44,484 nt of DNA, from the NCBI GenBank assembly GCA_003160115.1, contig PLQL01000023.1, forward strand, positions 27,081-71,564, given 5' to 3'. The notes beneath the pieces were generated by a model. The model saw only the letters and a list, made by a program, of their open reading frames with translations. It was not told the origin of the DNA and did not search any database. The position numbers and the translations under genes are program-made. This document shows, piece by piece, positions 34,321 to 42,925 of the stretch. Origin of the DNA: Acidimicrobiaceae bacterium. Its GTDB lineage: Bacteria; Actinomycetota; Acidimicrobiia; Acidimicrobiales; RAAP-2. The number at the start of each line of letters is the position of its first letter. Positions within the stretch are counted from its first letter, which is position 1.

Positions 34321-35088
34321 TTATCGTTCTTCGAGACAATCGGGCTCCGTCGCCACGATCCAAGCGAACAACGGCTGGGCGCTGTACCAACCAGCCAGAG
34401 GTGAACCAATTTCTGCATGGACGTCGTGGGCGATTTGATCGGGGATTTCGACGGGATTACCAGCGGCCATGGCGAGTAACTCCGCTTGGCACGTTCGCTC
34501 CATAGTGGTGAACCAGAACACTGCCTCGTCGACCGATTGGCCCACCGTGATTAAGCCGTGGTTCGCAAGGATTGCGGCTTTGTAGTCTCCGAGTGCGGCG
34601 GCAATTCGTTTGCCCTCTTCGGGATCATTGGCCACGCCACCAAAATCGAAGTACACGCCGTGGTCTTCGAAGAAGATGCACGCATCCTGGGTCAAAGGCC
34701 GAAGTGATCGATGCAGGGACGCAAACGCTTTGCCGTGCACGGAGTGCGAGTGAGCAGCCGCAATAACGTCGGGACGCGCCGCGTGAACTTGTGAGTGAAT
34801 GGCGAAGGCAGCGGGATTCACTGGCCATGAACCCTCCAGCACGGTTCCCGCGTGGTCGACCAGGAGAAGGTCGCGCACGCGAATCTGCTTAAAACTCATA
34901 CCGAACGGGTTGACCCAGAAGCGATCAGAATGCTCCGGGTCGCGAGCGGTGATGTGTCCTGCAACTCCCTCGTCAAAGCCAAGTCTGCCGAAGATACGAA
35001 ACGCTGCTGCCAGGCGTTGCTTTCGGTGCCGCCGCTCTTCGTCGAGAGAACGCTCCTCAAACGGATTGAGTGGAACGCGATCAGTCAT
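34321..35088 (-). CDS. Class II aldolase/adducin-family protein
   Basis: A 255-residue zinc-dependent aldolase-fold protein, related to fuculose-phosphate aldolase. Candidate metal ligands are H113 and H115 in AAHSHSVHG and H177 in ILANHGLI, and HITARDPEHSDRFWVNPFG is the typical N-terminal block. Many members act on unknown sugar phosphates or are non-catalytic, so the substrate is open. The ATG at 35088 has AAAGGGGGG upstream; an open frame extends to 35151. Confidence 0.9.
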   Translation of the reverse strand: MTDRVPLNPFEERSLDEERRHRKQRLAAAFRIFGRLGFDEGVAGHITARDPEHSDRFWVNPFGMSFKQIRVRDLLLVDHAGTVLEGSWPVNPAAFAIHSQVHAARPDVIAAAHSHSVHGKAFASLHRSLRPLTQDACIFFEDHGVYFDFGGVANDPEEGKRIAAALGDYKAAILANHGLITVGQSVDEAVFWFTTMERTCQAELLAMAAGNPVEIPDQIAHDVHAEIGSPLAGWYSAQPLFAWIVATEPDCLEER

Positions 35089-35348
35089 GAGAATCCCCCC
35101 TTTACGGCGCTGCCTTCCCGCATCGACAACATACCGATATTTTACGGGCATTCGTGGATAAGTTTCAGGCTCGAAAACTCCAAAGATCTAAAGAAAAGTG
35201 GCGACTGGAGTGACTCATGTTACGGTCGACGAAGCAATTTTTTGTGGCCACGATCTATTCGAGGGTCAGCTCTGGCGTGCGGGGACACTGCAAGCAACCT
35301 CGACGTTTAATCAGATCAGGTTGAGATTTGCCCTATAGGATCAGTCGC

Positions 35349-35759
35349 GTGACGGGTCCAACGCCGTACATTCACTTCCGAGGACAGGCGCGTGACGCGT
35401 TGACGTTTTACGCCAGCGTGTTCGGGGGTGCGACCCAATTGCATTCATTCGCTGAATTCAGCCGTACTGATGGCCCGGCTGACGCCATCGCACACGGCTA
35501 CTTGGTAAATTCGCCAGTTTCCCTCTACGCCGCAGACGTGGGCGGTGAGGAGCCGGCGTTTCATGCCGAGGGGCTCATGCTGTCCCTGCTCGGAACTTCC
35601 GAACCCGCGACACTTCGTCAATGGTTCGCGCGCCTGTCTGAAGGTGGCGAGGTCGTTGACGACCTTCAGCATCGGCCGTGGGGAGCGTTCGACGGCCAGG
35701 TCATTGATCGTTATGGGCTCCACTGGCTGATCGGCTTTGAGGAGGACACCAGCAAGTAG
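35349..35759 (+). CDS. PhnB-like VOC superfamily protein
   Basis: A 136-residue protein of the VOC fold, PhnB branch: TPYIHFRGQARDALTFYASVFGG, then ADAIAHGYLVNSPVSLYAAD, LMLSLLGTSEPATLRQWF and the C-terminal QVIDRYGLHWLIGF. It is a different subtype from the VOC gene near 15 kb. I prefer the GTG at 35349 (AGGATC eight bases upstream) to the TTG at 35328. Function unknown. Confidence 0.85.
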   Translation: MTGPTPYIHFRGQARDALTFYASVFGGATQLHSFAEFSRTDGPADAIAHGYLVNSPVSLYAADVGGEEPAFHAEGLMLSLLGTSEPATLRQWFARLSEGGEVVDDLQHRPWGAFDGQVIDRYGLHWLIGFEEDTSK

Positions 35760-36102
35760 GGCGAATTCCGTGCGTCTGAACGCAATTGGCCTACTTCATG
35801 CGGGCGGGCGATGGGAAAGAAGGTGCATTCCGAGTTCTGATGTTGATAATCCAGGTTGGTTCATCAAGCAGGACAAGCGGACAAGGGTGACAGAATCTCG
35901 ACGGTCGCATGGTCGCGCCTCGACGGCGAGGTCGTCGTATTTTCGAAGCCCCGTTAGAGCACAGCGCCATATCTTGATCACGTAACTGACGTTGATTAAA
36001 GGTTAAATGCATCGAACAACGAGATTAGAATCTGCGTGCCCAGCCACGAAAGCTGACGTACGGCCGAAAACTGCGAATTCGTCAGTCTGGGTCCTCGGGG
36101 AA
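35760..36102. other. 343-bp gap, no gene seen
   Basis: Short frames exist on both strands but none looks like a protein. The region separates two unrelated genes facing each other. Confidence 0.5.
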
Positions 36103-37902
36103 TCAGCTTGACGACATGCCTCCGCCAAGCAGGGCCGGAAGACCGGTGTTGCGCATTCGCATGAGAACCCGATGCGTGACCTTGACGGCGTCGGGGTGGA
36201 GTCCACCGTTGGAAAGAACCCGTGACTCCCACGCGGCAGCACGGCTTTCGAAGGTCTTCGCGTCGTCAAGTTGAAGGCAATCGAGTCGGTCCTCGTTGAT
36301 GTCGACCGTAATGGTGTCACCGTCTTCTATGAGGGCGATGGGTCCTCCGAGTAGTGCTTCTGGTGCGACGTGACCGATGACCAATCCGACGGAACCACCC
36401 GAGAACCGAGCGTCCGTCATCAAGGCAATCGTGATGCCACGTTTGCGGCACAAGGAGGTGATCTTCGACGTGGGGTCGAGCATCTCAGGCATTCCTGGCG
36501 CACCGCGTGGCCCTTCGTAGCGAATCACCACCATGTCGTTGTCATGAAACTCATCGGGCCGTTCGTCGAGTGCGTCAATCAATGACCGCTCCCCGTTGAA
36601 CACGCGTGCCCTCCCAGTGAAAACCCCGTCAGCGATTCCGCTTTCGATACCGGCGAGTTTCAAAATGGCGCCTCCGTCCGGGGCCAGATTCCCGCGCAGC
36701 AATCGAAGCCCACCGGTGCTCTTGAATGGTTGGGCGACTGAGTAGATCACTTCGTGATCAGCGGGCGGGGGAGCCAAGCGATCAATCTGCTGAGCGAGTG
36801 TCTCGCCGGTACAGGTGATGGCACTGCCGTCGAGGAAACCGGCCATCATTAACTCGTTTACGACCGTAGGAAGTCCGCCAGCGCCGTCAACGTCGACCAT
36901 GGAGTACGTCCCGAACGGACGCATGTTGACAATGACGGGCAAGTGATGAGACAAAGCATTGAATTCGTCCTGGCTGAGGACGTCCTTCCACAAGTCGATT
37001 CCTGCGGCACGGGCGATCTCAACACTGTGCAGCATGACGTTGGTCGAACCACCCATGGCCATCGTGACGATAAGGGCGTTGCGAAGCGAAGTGGGCGTGA
37101 CGATATCTCGTGGGCGAATGTCGCGGATGGTCATCGTCACGAGACAGTCGACGAGTTCATCTGGGAACTGCTCGAGACGACGGGGATCGTCCGAGGGTGG
37201 AGCGATCATGTGGAGTGGCTCGAGACCTACAACACCAATGAATGTCTGCATGGTGTTGTAGGTGAACATGCCTCCACAACTACCCTGGCCCGGACACGCG
37301 TGAAGCGTGACCTCGGTCCGGGCTTGTTCGTCGGGGTTCGTGGCGAACTGAAAAGCCGTCACCAGGTCAATACGATCACCGGTCCGTGGATTAATGCCGG
37401 GCTTGATTGATCCATCAGAAAGAATCACCCCGGGAACATTGTGCTCAAGGAGCGCCGCCACCGTGCCGACCGGCGGCTTGTCGCAGGCGACGACCGCAAT
37501 CATTCCTTCGATTTGATTCGCGGCGAGGTGCGTAGAAGCCGCGTCGTTCACGAGCTCTCGTCCGATGAGAGAAAAGCGCATTTCTGGAGTGCCGTTGAGT
37601 TGCCCATCGGACACGCCAATGGTGAAGGCAGGAGGAATGAGCCGGTTTGCTCGGTCGTCCTGTTTGATTCGACGCGACATGGAAGCCTGCACGGCGTGCA
37701 CCTTTTCCTGGACTCCCAGGTAACACTGGCTGTCGCCCAGGTTGCCGAGTACGGCCCACACGGGTCCGTGGATCTTAGCGACATCCTGACCCAAGAAGTT
37801 GGCAGTGCCGACGCGCTGCACGTCACGTCCGGGGTTCGGAAAAGTCGCACCGGAGGTTCCGCGCACGTCCACTCTTGAAGAAGAATTTTCGGGTTGGGTC
37901 AT
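36103..37902 (-). CDS. IlvD/Edd-family Fe-S dehydratase
   Basis: A 599-residue dehydratase of the family including dihydroxy-acid dehydratase (IlvD), 6-phosphogluconate dehydratase and sugar-acid dehydratases. Fe-S ligand candidates are C60 (GDSQC), C140 (VACDKPP) and C209 (CPGQGSCGGMF). The blocks FGGSTN-like MAMGGSTNVML, GPRGAPGMPEML and DARFSGGSVGLVIGHVAPEA are conserved. Block one differs from true IlvD (NEITPCN) and GMHFSL is PEMRFSL, so a sugar-acid or other substrate is as likely as valine/isoleucine synthesis. No other ilv gene is nearby. The ATG lacks a clear ribosome binding site. Confidence 0.87.
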   Translation of the reverse strand: MTQPENSSSRVDVRGTSGATFPNPGRDVQRVGTANFLGQDVAKIHGPVWAVLGNLGDSQCYLGVQEKVHAVQASMSRRIKQDDRANRLIPPAFTIGVSDGQLNGTPEMRFSLIGRELVNDAASTHLAANQIEGMIAVVACDKPPVGTVAALLEHNVPGVILSDGSIKPGINPRTGDRIDLVTAFQFATNPDEQARTEVTLHACPGQGSCGGMFTYNTMQTFIGVVGLEPLHMIAPPSDDPRRLEQFPDELVDCLVTMTIRDIRPRDIVTPTSLRNALIVTMAMGGSTNVMLHSVEIARAAGIDLWKDVLSQDEFNALSHHLPVIVNMRPFGTYSMVDVDGAGGLPTVVNELMMAGFLDGSAITCTGETLAQQIDRLAPPPADHEVIYSVAQPFKSTGGLRLLRGNLAPDGGAILKLAGIESGIADGVFTGRARVFNGERSLIDALDERPDEFHDNDMVVIRYEGPRGAPGMPEMLDPTSKITSLCRKRGITIALMTDARFSGGSVGLVIGHVAPEALLGGPIALIEDGDTITVDINEDRLDCLQLDDAKTFESRAAAWESRVLSNGGLHPDAVKVTHRVLMRMRNTGLPALLGGGMSSS

Positions 37903-37995
37903 TTTGAAAGTGTACCGACCTGGCGTAGAGCTCTTCAGGTCCCGATGAACCTCTGATGTCGTTGGGACCAGGTGACGACGATCGAACCTACGTTC

Positions 37996-38559
37996 TTAGC
38001 TCGCGGTGACGATCTTGAGTTCGACGAACAACGCTCGGATGAGTTGCGCTAGATCTTGCTCGTTGGCTTCACCGATCCAGCGTGCAAAGGCAATCTTTAG
38101 AACTGCGATCCCCGCCTCAGCGCTCAGACTCGCGCTGGGTTCTGCGACACCGCGCTGACGCAATGCGCCGGCCATCGCTGAGACGAGTGACGCGAGCTTG
38201 ATCAACTCCCGCTCCTGGAGTTCGGTGTTCGTAGCGATGACGGTCTGGCGCAACAAGACGCCTTCGCGCTGCTCCTGGAACACGGCCCCGGCTGCCTGAA
38301 TGGCCGCACTGATTGCAACGATTGGTGCATCTGACTCGGGGGCATCGGCGACGGTGCTCACGAGGAGTTCCTGCAATGCGCCAGCACCCCAGAACAGCAC
38401 CTCGCGCTTGTCGGCAAAGTAACGGAAAAACGTCCGCTCCGTTAGCCCTGCCAATTCGGCGATCTCGGCCACCGTCGTTTGATCAAAACCTTGGCCGACG
38501 TAAAGCTCGAGTGCCGCTTGCATGAGCCGACCGCGTGCGTTTGGCTCCCACCGGCTCAT
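37996..38559 (-). CDS. TetR-family transcriptional regulator
   Basis: A 187-residue regulator with an N-terminal helix-turn-helix (RGRLMQAALELYVGQGFDQT ... TVAEIAELAGLTERTFFRYFADKREVLF) and an unrelated ligand-binding C-terminus. The ATG at 38559 gives the usual short arm before the first helix. It is divergent from an epimerase gene; two operator-like sites lie between them, so autoregulation and control of the epimerase are likely. Confidence 0.92.
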   Translation of the reverse strand: MSRWEPNARGRLMQAALELYVGQGFDQTTVAEIAELAGLTERTFFRYFADKREVLFWGAGALQELLVSTVADAPESDAPIVAISAAIQAAGAVFQEQREGVLLRQTVIATNTELQERELIKLASLVSAMAGALRQRGVAEPSASLSAEAGIAVLKIAFARWIGEANEQDLAQLIRALFVELKIVTAS

Positions 38560-38576
38560 GCCTTGATGGTACCTGA

Positions 38577-38624
38577 TGACAGTAAGTGACATCGTGTGCT
38601 AAGGTCATGTCAGTGAATGACATC
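38577..38624. promoter_or_regulatory. Two operator-like sites between tetR and the epimerase gene
   Basis: TGACAGTAAGTGACATC (38577-38593) and TGTCAGTGAATGACATC (38608-38624) agree at 14 of 17 positions and are 31 bp apart, about three turns. The second is an inverted repeat, TGTCA-N5-TGACA. The arrangement fits two TetR dimer sites controlling both divergent promoters. Binding is inferred. Confidence 0.65.
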
Positions 38625-38676
38625 ACTCCCTGGTCGCTTAACCGTAGGCGAAAGGGCAATCGCTTGGAGGTTACCT

Positions 38677-39612
38677 ATGCGTGTTCTTGTTACCGGAGCG
38701 TCTGGCTGGATTGGCTCTGCCGTGGTCCCAGAACTTCTTGGCGCGGGCCATCAGGTCATCGGGCTCGCACGTTCGGATGACTCGGCCGTCGCTCTGATCG
38801 CCGCCGGTGCCGAGGTGCATCGTGGCTCCCTGGACGACCTCGACAGTCTGCGCAGTGCCGCTGATGAGTCAGACGGTGTGATTCACCTCGCCTTTAAGCA
38901 CGACCTCGCCTTCACCGGTAACTTCCAGGCGGCTGCCGATGCCGATCGGCGCGCCGTCGAAGTCTTTGGCGAAGCTCTCGCGGGTTCGGATCATCCCCTC
39001 GTCATCGCCTCGGGAACCCTCGGGCTCGCACCAGGTCGGGTGGCAACCGAACTTGATGGACACTATGACGATCCGTCGGCGCCCATTTTCGACGAGGGCC
39101 CGAGCATTCGATGGGCCACAGCGGAGTACGTACTCTCCCTCGCTTCACGAGGTGTTCGTTCGTCTGTCATGCGTCTGCCTCCGACCAATCACGGCGACGG
39201 CGACCATGGTTTTATCGCGACAATTGTTGCCATCGCACGCGACAAGGGCGTCTCTGGTTACATCGGTGACGGTTCAAATCGCTGGCCAACGGTGCACCGA
39301 CTCGATTCCGCACGGCTCTTTCATCTGGCGCTGGAGGGGGCACCGACGGGTTCAACGTTGCACGCCGTCGCCGAAGAAGGTGTTCCAATTCGTGACGTCG
39401 CCGAAGTCATCGGTCGACACCTCGACCTCCCCGTAGTCTCGATCTCACCCGAAGACGCGGACCAGCATTTCACGTGGCTAGCCCGCTTCCTCGCAGCCGA
39501 TAGTCCGGCCTCGAGCGCGCGAACTCGCGAGATGCTGGGATGGCAGCCGACCCAGCCCGGGCTCATTGACGATCTCGAGCAAGGTCACTACTTCGACAAG
39601 CCATCCGCGTAA
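38677..39612 (+). CDS. NAD(P)-dependent epimerase/dehydratase-like SDR
   Basis: A 311-residue extended short-chain dehydrogenase. The Rossmann glycine motif is VTGASGWIGSAVV near the N-terminus, followed by GLARSDDSA, which lacks the acidic residue of strict NAD binders and so suggests NADP. A DGVIHLAFKHD segment and a catalytic region with SGTLGLAPG and a WATAEYVLSLA segment (YxxxK-like Lys absent) follow; the canonical YxxxK is not obvious. GGAGGTTACCT precedes the ATG. Probable target of the divergent TetR regulator; substrate unknown. Confidence 0.87.
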   Translation: MRVLVTGASGWIGSAVVPELLGAGHQVIGLARSDDSAVALIAAGAEVHRGSLDDLDSLRSAADESDGVIHLAFKHDLAFTGNFQAAADADRRAVEVFGEALAGSDHPLVIASGTLGLAPGRVATELDGHYDDPSAPIFDEGPSIRWATAEYVLSLASRGVRSSVMRLPPTNHGDGDHGFIATIVAIARDKGVSGYIGDGSNRWPTVHRLDSARLFHLALEGAPTGSTLHAVAEEGVPIRDVAEVIGRHLDLPVVSISPEDADQHFTWLARFLAADSPASSARTREMLGWQPTQPGLIDDLEQGHYFDKPSA

Positions 39613-39691
39613 TCGCATCGAACCGTGGAAGGGCGGCGCACCGGGGTTGGAGCGACAAAATCGGCACGGATCGAGCGCTCGCTGAAGCGCA

Positions 39692-39747
39692 GTTGAAGCG
39701 GGCGGTGAAAATCGAACTCGCGATCTCAACTTGGGAAGTGGATGAAC
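39692..39747 (-). repeat. Degenerate tRNA-Gly 3'-end copy (candidate attL of element 1)
   Basis: Aligned without gaps to 42878-42933, it matches at 49 of 56 positions. It covers the reverse complement of a tRNA-Gly from acceptor 3' strand through the anticodon loop, plus about eight bases beyond (GGATG-AC) that are shared with the 42.9-kb copy. It cannot fold as a tRNA, since the 5' half is missing. Such 3'-end duplications are what tyrosine integrases leave when they use a tRNA gene as attB. Confidence 0.7.
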
Positions 39748-39813
39748 CTTCAAAACATGGATGCAAGAAACCATGATCAATGAGCATTAACTAGGACGAT
39801 TTGGTGCGCCGAT

Positions 39814-39830
39814 TGGGCTTTGGATACTAC
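39814..39830. repeat. Degenerate arm-type repeat near element 1 left end
   Basis: TGGGCTTTGGATACTAC resembles TGGGCTCTGG...ACACTAC at 42760-42780 if a 4-base gap is allowed. It begins 75 bases after the core. Weak alone, but its position is similar to that of the clear repeats at the other ends. Confidence 0.3.
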
Positions 39831-40048
39831 GAAGTTCGGAGGTAGCTGCGCCACTTGGAAACTTGGATCGTCGAATCGGCACTGGGCCACGCCGACCTGG
39901 TAGCTATATGTACAGGAAAAGAAAAAGAAAATCGTCGCGGTTAATTCGACGGCGGTCCAACCTTCGGCGCGCCAGAGGATTTCGGTTCACACCAAACCCA
40001 GCGCGCTGCGAAGAAGTTGTTAGGGGCACAAGCGTTGATTCGCCCAGC

Positions 40049-41017
40049 TCAGCTTACGGTGATGATGACTTTCCCTCGCGCATGACCTTCTTCCACGTAA
40101 CTCACTGCCGCTGGCGTCTCACGCAGCGGGTAAGTCCGATCGATGAGAGGAGCGACGTCGCCTGACAGCACGAGCGTGGACAACGTCTCAAGGTTCTCCG
40201 GCGTGACCACCGCCATGACGCTTCGAATCTGCTGGCGAACGAGGGGTGAGACAACTACCGCTTTCAATGACAGCGCTATTGGTCGAAACCACTTCCCACT
40301 TCCTCCACCCGCGACGACGAGCGTTCCCCGCGGCTTCAGTGCGCGACGAAGGTCGCTGAGGGTTCGATTCCCAATCGTGTCCACGACCACGTCATATCGC
40401 CGGGACCGCCGAGCGAAATCATCATGCGAATAGTCGATGACCTCGGCGGCGCCGATTGACTTCACTAATTCAACATTCCTCGTGCTACACACGCCGGTCA
40501 CCTCGGCACCGAGTGACTTCGCGATCTGAACTGCGAAGGAGCCAACACCTCCGGAGGCGCCGTTGACGAGGACCGACATTCCTGATTCGACCTGTCCCTT
40601 GTCTCGAACGGCCAAGAGGGCGGTGTTTCCAGCGCAGGGAAGAGACGCCGCTGACTCGAAAGTCAAAGCGTCGGGCTTGGATACGAGGCGCTTCTCATCT
40701 GCGGCGGAATATTCGGCGAAGGCTCCCCTGGCGAGACCGAAGACTTTGTCACCGGGTTCGAACCGCGTGACCTTCGCGCCGACGGCGATAACGGTGCCCG
40801 CTGCATCGATACCCACCTCCGGGTTCTTCGGACGCCGAAAGCCAGCACTTACTCGCAACAGGTAGGGCTCGCCGCGGACCAGGTGCCAGTCGTACGGGTT
40901 GACGGAACTCGTGTGCACCTCCATGAGGACATCGCTGTCTCCTACCTCCGGCGTCGGAATCTCATCGAACGAGAGGCTCTCACCTGGTCCGTATACAGTT
41001 CTCCGAATTGCCTTCAT
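40049..41017 (-). CDS. Zinc-independent MDR oxidoreductase (quinone-oxidoreductase-like)
   Basis: A 322-residue NAD(P)-dependent medium-chain dehydrogenase/reductase. The catalytic-domain block is VHTSSVNPYDWHLVRG, followed by NPEVGIDAAGTVIAVG and the Rossmann motif NGASGGVGSFAVQIAKSLGA. The Cys/His zinc ligands of alcohol dehydrogenases are absent, as in quinone reductases. GAAGGG lies before the ATG-ATG pair (41020/41017). It is divergent from a TetR gene across a palindrome, a standard arrangement for stress- or xenobiotic-responsive reductases. Confidence 0.9.
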   Translation of the reverse strand: MKAIRRTVYGPGESLSFDEIPTPEVGDSDVLMEVHTSSVNPYDWHLVRGEPYLLRVSAGFRRPKNPEVGIDAAGTVIAVGAKVTRFEPGDKVFGLARGAFAEYSAADEKRLVSKPDALTFESAASLPCAGNTALLAVRDKGQVESGMSVLVNGASGGVGSFAVQIAKSLGAEVTGVCSTRNVELVKSIGAAEVIDYSHDDFARRSRRYDVVVDTIGNRTLSDLRRALKPRGTLVVAGGGSGKWFRPIALSLKAVVVSPLVRQQIRSVMAVVTPENLETLSTLVLSGDVAPLIDRTYPLRETPAAVSYVEEGHARGKVIITVS

Positions 41018-41061
41018 CATTGATCCCTTCACCATGGAGGAGGATTTCTTTACGCCGTATC

Positions 41062-41093
41062 CTTACATCGTATACTAATTCATACTGTGTAAG
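41062..41093. promoter_or_regulatory. TetR operator candidate, 32-bp imperfect palindrome
   Basis: CTTACATCGTAT and ATACTGTGTAAG face each other around an 8-base spacer; 10 of 12 positions pair. The site ends just before the tetR ATG and lies between the divergent oxidoreductase and tetR starts, so the regulator probably represses both. Binding is inferred. Confidence 0.75.
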
Positions 41094-41094
41094 T

Positions 41095-41790
41095 ATGTCA
41101 AGTGTGCCACGCCAGCCACGAACACATCGAACGAGGACCCCGCTCAGCAGGGACCGGATTCTGCGGACCGCCCTCGACATGGCGGACAGCATGGGACTTG
41201 ATTCCCTGACCATGCGTGCACTCGGACAAGCTCTCGGTGTCGAGGCGATGTCGCTCTATAACTACGTAGAGGACAAGGACGATATCCTCAGCGGAATCGT
41301 GGACCTCGTGCTCAACGAGATTGATCTCGTGCCCGCCGCCAGTGACTGGCGATCGGACGTGCGAGCGACGGCGGTGTCAACTCATGAGGCTCTGCTTCGT
41401 CATCCTTGGGCGACCCGGCTCGTTCTCGCACCGACTTCAGTTCGCATGGTCTCCGCGCGAATGGGTTACATCGAGTCGATCCTCGCGAGACTCCGTAATG
41501 CTGGGTTCACGCCCGAGGCGGCTTCGAGGGGCTACCACGCACTCGATAGCCACATTCTTGGATTCACGATCTGGCAACTCGGTCACGCCCTCCCTGCAGA
41601 CTCCCCCCCCGACTTCATCGACACCCTGATGCGTCAGCTCAATCCCGACACCTTCCCTTACCTCGTCGAGCACGCCGCAGTGCATATGAATACGCCAGAG
41701 GGTGAGGAAGAGAGTGAGTTCGAGTTTGGCCTTGACCTCATCCTCGACGGACTTGAGAGATACGTGAACTCGACATGGAACCGGTCTTGA
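41095..41790 (+). CDS. TetR-family regulator (TetR_C class)
   Basis: A 231-residue repressor. The N-terminal helix-turn-helix region is SRDRILRTALDMADSMGLDS ... LTMRALGQALGVEAMSLYNYVEDKDDIL; the LYNYV form is typical of the TetR/TetR_C subgroup. The C-terminal domain holds HPWATRLVLAP and a HILGFTIWQLGHAL helix. The ATG at 41095 is favoured over longer frames because it follows the palindrome and gives the usual arm length. Confidence 0.92.
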   Translation: MSSVPRQPRTHRTRTPLSRDRILRTALDMADSMGLDSLTMRALGQALGVEAMSLYNYVEDKDDILSGIVDLVLNEIDLVPAASDWRSDVRATAVSTHEALLRHPWATRLVLAPTSVRMVSARMGYIESILARLRNAGFTPEAASRGYHALDSHILGFTIWQLGHALPADSPPDFIDTLMRQLNPDTFPYLVEHAAVHMNTPEGEEESEFEFGLDLILDGLERYVNSTWNRS

Positions 41791-41854
41791 CTGGAAAAGG
41801 ACCAACCCGGGTTCTCGTCGAGATCCAACTGTGCCAGTAGCGTGCGACTTGGCG

Positions 41855-41875
41855 CATAACTATGTTTTGCTTATG
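41855..41875. promoter_or_regulatory. Short inverted repeat before the MazE-like antitoxin
   Basis: CATAA and TTATG are inverted around 11 bases, ending 2 bp before the antitoxin ATG. Toxin-antitoxin promoters usually carry such antitoxin-binding sites; this one is short and could be chance. Confidence 0.35.
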
Positions 41876-41877
41876 GC

Positions 41878-42114
41878 ATGGTTAGGACACGGGTGAGCAC
41901 GACGGTGGATGGCGAACTCTTGGAAGAGGCTCGGCGCCTACGAGCGAACGTGAACGACGCCACGCTGTTTGACGAAGCTCTCATCGCTCTCGTCGCTCGT
42001 AATCGTGCACGTGAGATCGACAGTGCTCACGCTGGGTACGGCGAATTCCCAATCGATGATTCCGACGAATGGGGCAACCTCGCCGAGTTTCGTGCTGGCG
42101 TAGCTGCCTCGTGA
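41878..42114 (+). CDS. MazE-like (ribbon-helix-helix) antitoxin
   Basis: A 78-residue protein beginning MVRTRVSTTVDGELLEEARR, a ribbon-helix-helix DNA-binding start, followed by a helix (TLFDEALIALVARNRAREID) and an acidic C-terminus (FPIDDSDEWGNLAEFRAG) of the kind that wraps and inhibits MazF toxins. Its stop overlaps the toxin ATG by one base (TGATG), the usual coupling of such modules. Confidence 0.88.
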   Translation: MVRTRVSTTVDGELLEEARRLRANVNDATLFDEALIALVARNRAREIDSAHAGYGEFPIDDSDEWGNLAEFRAGVAAS

Positions 42115-42440
42115 TGCCAACGCCCCTGAGGGGTGAAATGTGGTGGTGCGAGGTACCGGAGATTCAACGAAGACCGGTCGTTGTGATGTCGCACGATGCG
42201 GCAATTCTGAGATTGCAGCGCACGTTGATCGCCCCTTGCACGACGACGATTCGTAATCTCCCAAGCGAAGTCATCCTCGAGCCCGGCGAGGATCCAATTG
42301 GTCGCCGCTGTGGAGTCAACCTCGATTCGGTCGAAAGCGTCTCGATCTCGATTCTCGCGGAAAGAATCGGACGCTTAAGCGACGGACGGATGCGTGAGAT
42401 CTGCGCTGCCTTAGATGTTGCGGTTAGTTGTGGAGAATGA
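42114..42440 (+). CDS. MazF/PemK-family endoribonuclease toxin
   Basis: A 108-residue toxin of the MazF fold. TPLRGEMWWCEVPEIQRRPV is the typical first strand and RRP motif. VVVMSHDAAI, LIAPCTTTIRNLPSEVILEPG and the GVNLDSVESVSISILAERIGRLS region continue the family pattern, ending with MREICAALDVAV. It would cleave single-stranded mRNA until bound by the preceding antitoxin. I start it at the coupled ATG; the frame stays open upstream within the antitoxin gene. Confidence 0.9.
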   Translation: MPTPLRGEMWWCEVPEIQRRPVVVMSHDAAILRLQRTLIAPCTTTIRNLPSEVILEPGEDPIGRRCGVNLDSVESVSISILAERIGRLSDGRMREICAALDVAVSCGE

Positions 42441-42759
42441 GTACCTTGTCACGAATTGACGACACACTCTAGAAGTGAGTAGCCGAATCGTACGGTTCGG
42501 TTCTCTTGACATTGACTTCCTCTAGCGAGATCCGGTCGTTGGTCGCGAAGTATCTCTTGGCGAGGATGAGGGACAGCCGGCGAGCAACGCAGTACTTCTT
42601 TCGAAGTTCGATTTCGATCGTTGGTGGCGTCCTCAGGCGAGTTTGCTGAGTGCACTCGTGCTTAAGAGTTTCGGAAAGAACTCGCGTTTCATTTGGCAAC
42701 GGTGGATGACTTGCTGTCTTCGTCAGGCATTCGAAGATTCATTAAACTCAGGAAGATTT

Positions 42760-42781
42760 TGGGCTCTGGGTGGACACTACT
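42760..42781. repeat. Degenerate arm-type repeat, right end of element 1
   Basis: Matches 44309-44330 at 18 of 22 positions (core of the match GTGG-CACTACT). It lies 99 bases before the 42.88-kb core, while its counterpart lies 109 bases before the 44.44-kb core. This supports reading 42.76-42.93 kb as a right-end junction homologous to 44.31-44.48 kb. Confidence 0.6.
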
Positions 42782-42879
42782 GACCTAAACAACGAACCCA
42801 AAAAGACGAAAATAACGTTGGACTCCGATTTAGCCACAACGCGTTTATTCCCTTTCATCAGGGTTGATATCTACTCCGT

Positions 42880-42925
42880 TGGAGCGGGCGACGAGAATCG
42901 AACTCGCGTTCTCAACTTGGGAAGC
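42880..42925 (-). repeat. tRNA-Gly 3'-end copy (shared att junction of elements 1 and 2)
   Basis: Differs by a single base from the tRNA-Gly sequence 44439-44484 over 46 bases, covering encoded CCA, acceptor strand, T arm, variable loop and anticodon loop. After the loop it continues with GGATGTAC, which does not rebuild the tRNA 5' half, so this is a partial copy. Similarity also extends outward: TCATCAGG occurs about 25 bases before both cores. Confidence 0.85.

Larger units (their letters stand above)
39613..40048. other. Gap holding the oldest tRNA-Gly-derived att copy
   Basis: No convincing gene; plus-strand frames here are Arg/Lys-rich and look non-coding. It contains the att-like copy and the degenerate arm repeat listed separately, marking the left edge of the accessory region. 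Confidence 0.6.

Noticed and set aside
39863-40165. Arg/Lys-rich plus-strand frame
   Set aside because: Overlaps the antisense of the oxidoreductase end and looks like translated non-coding DNA.
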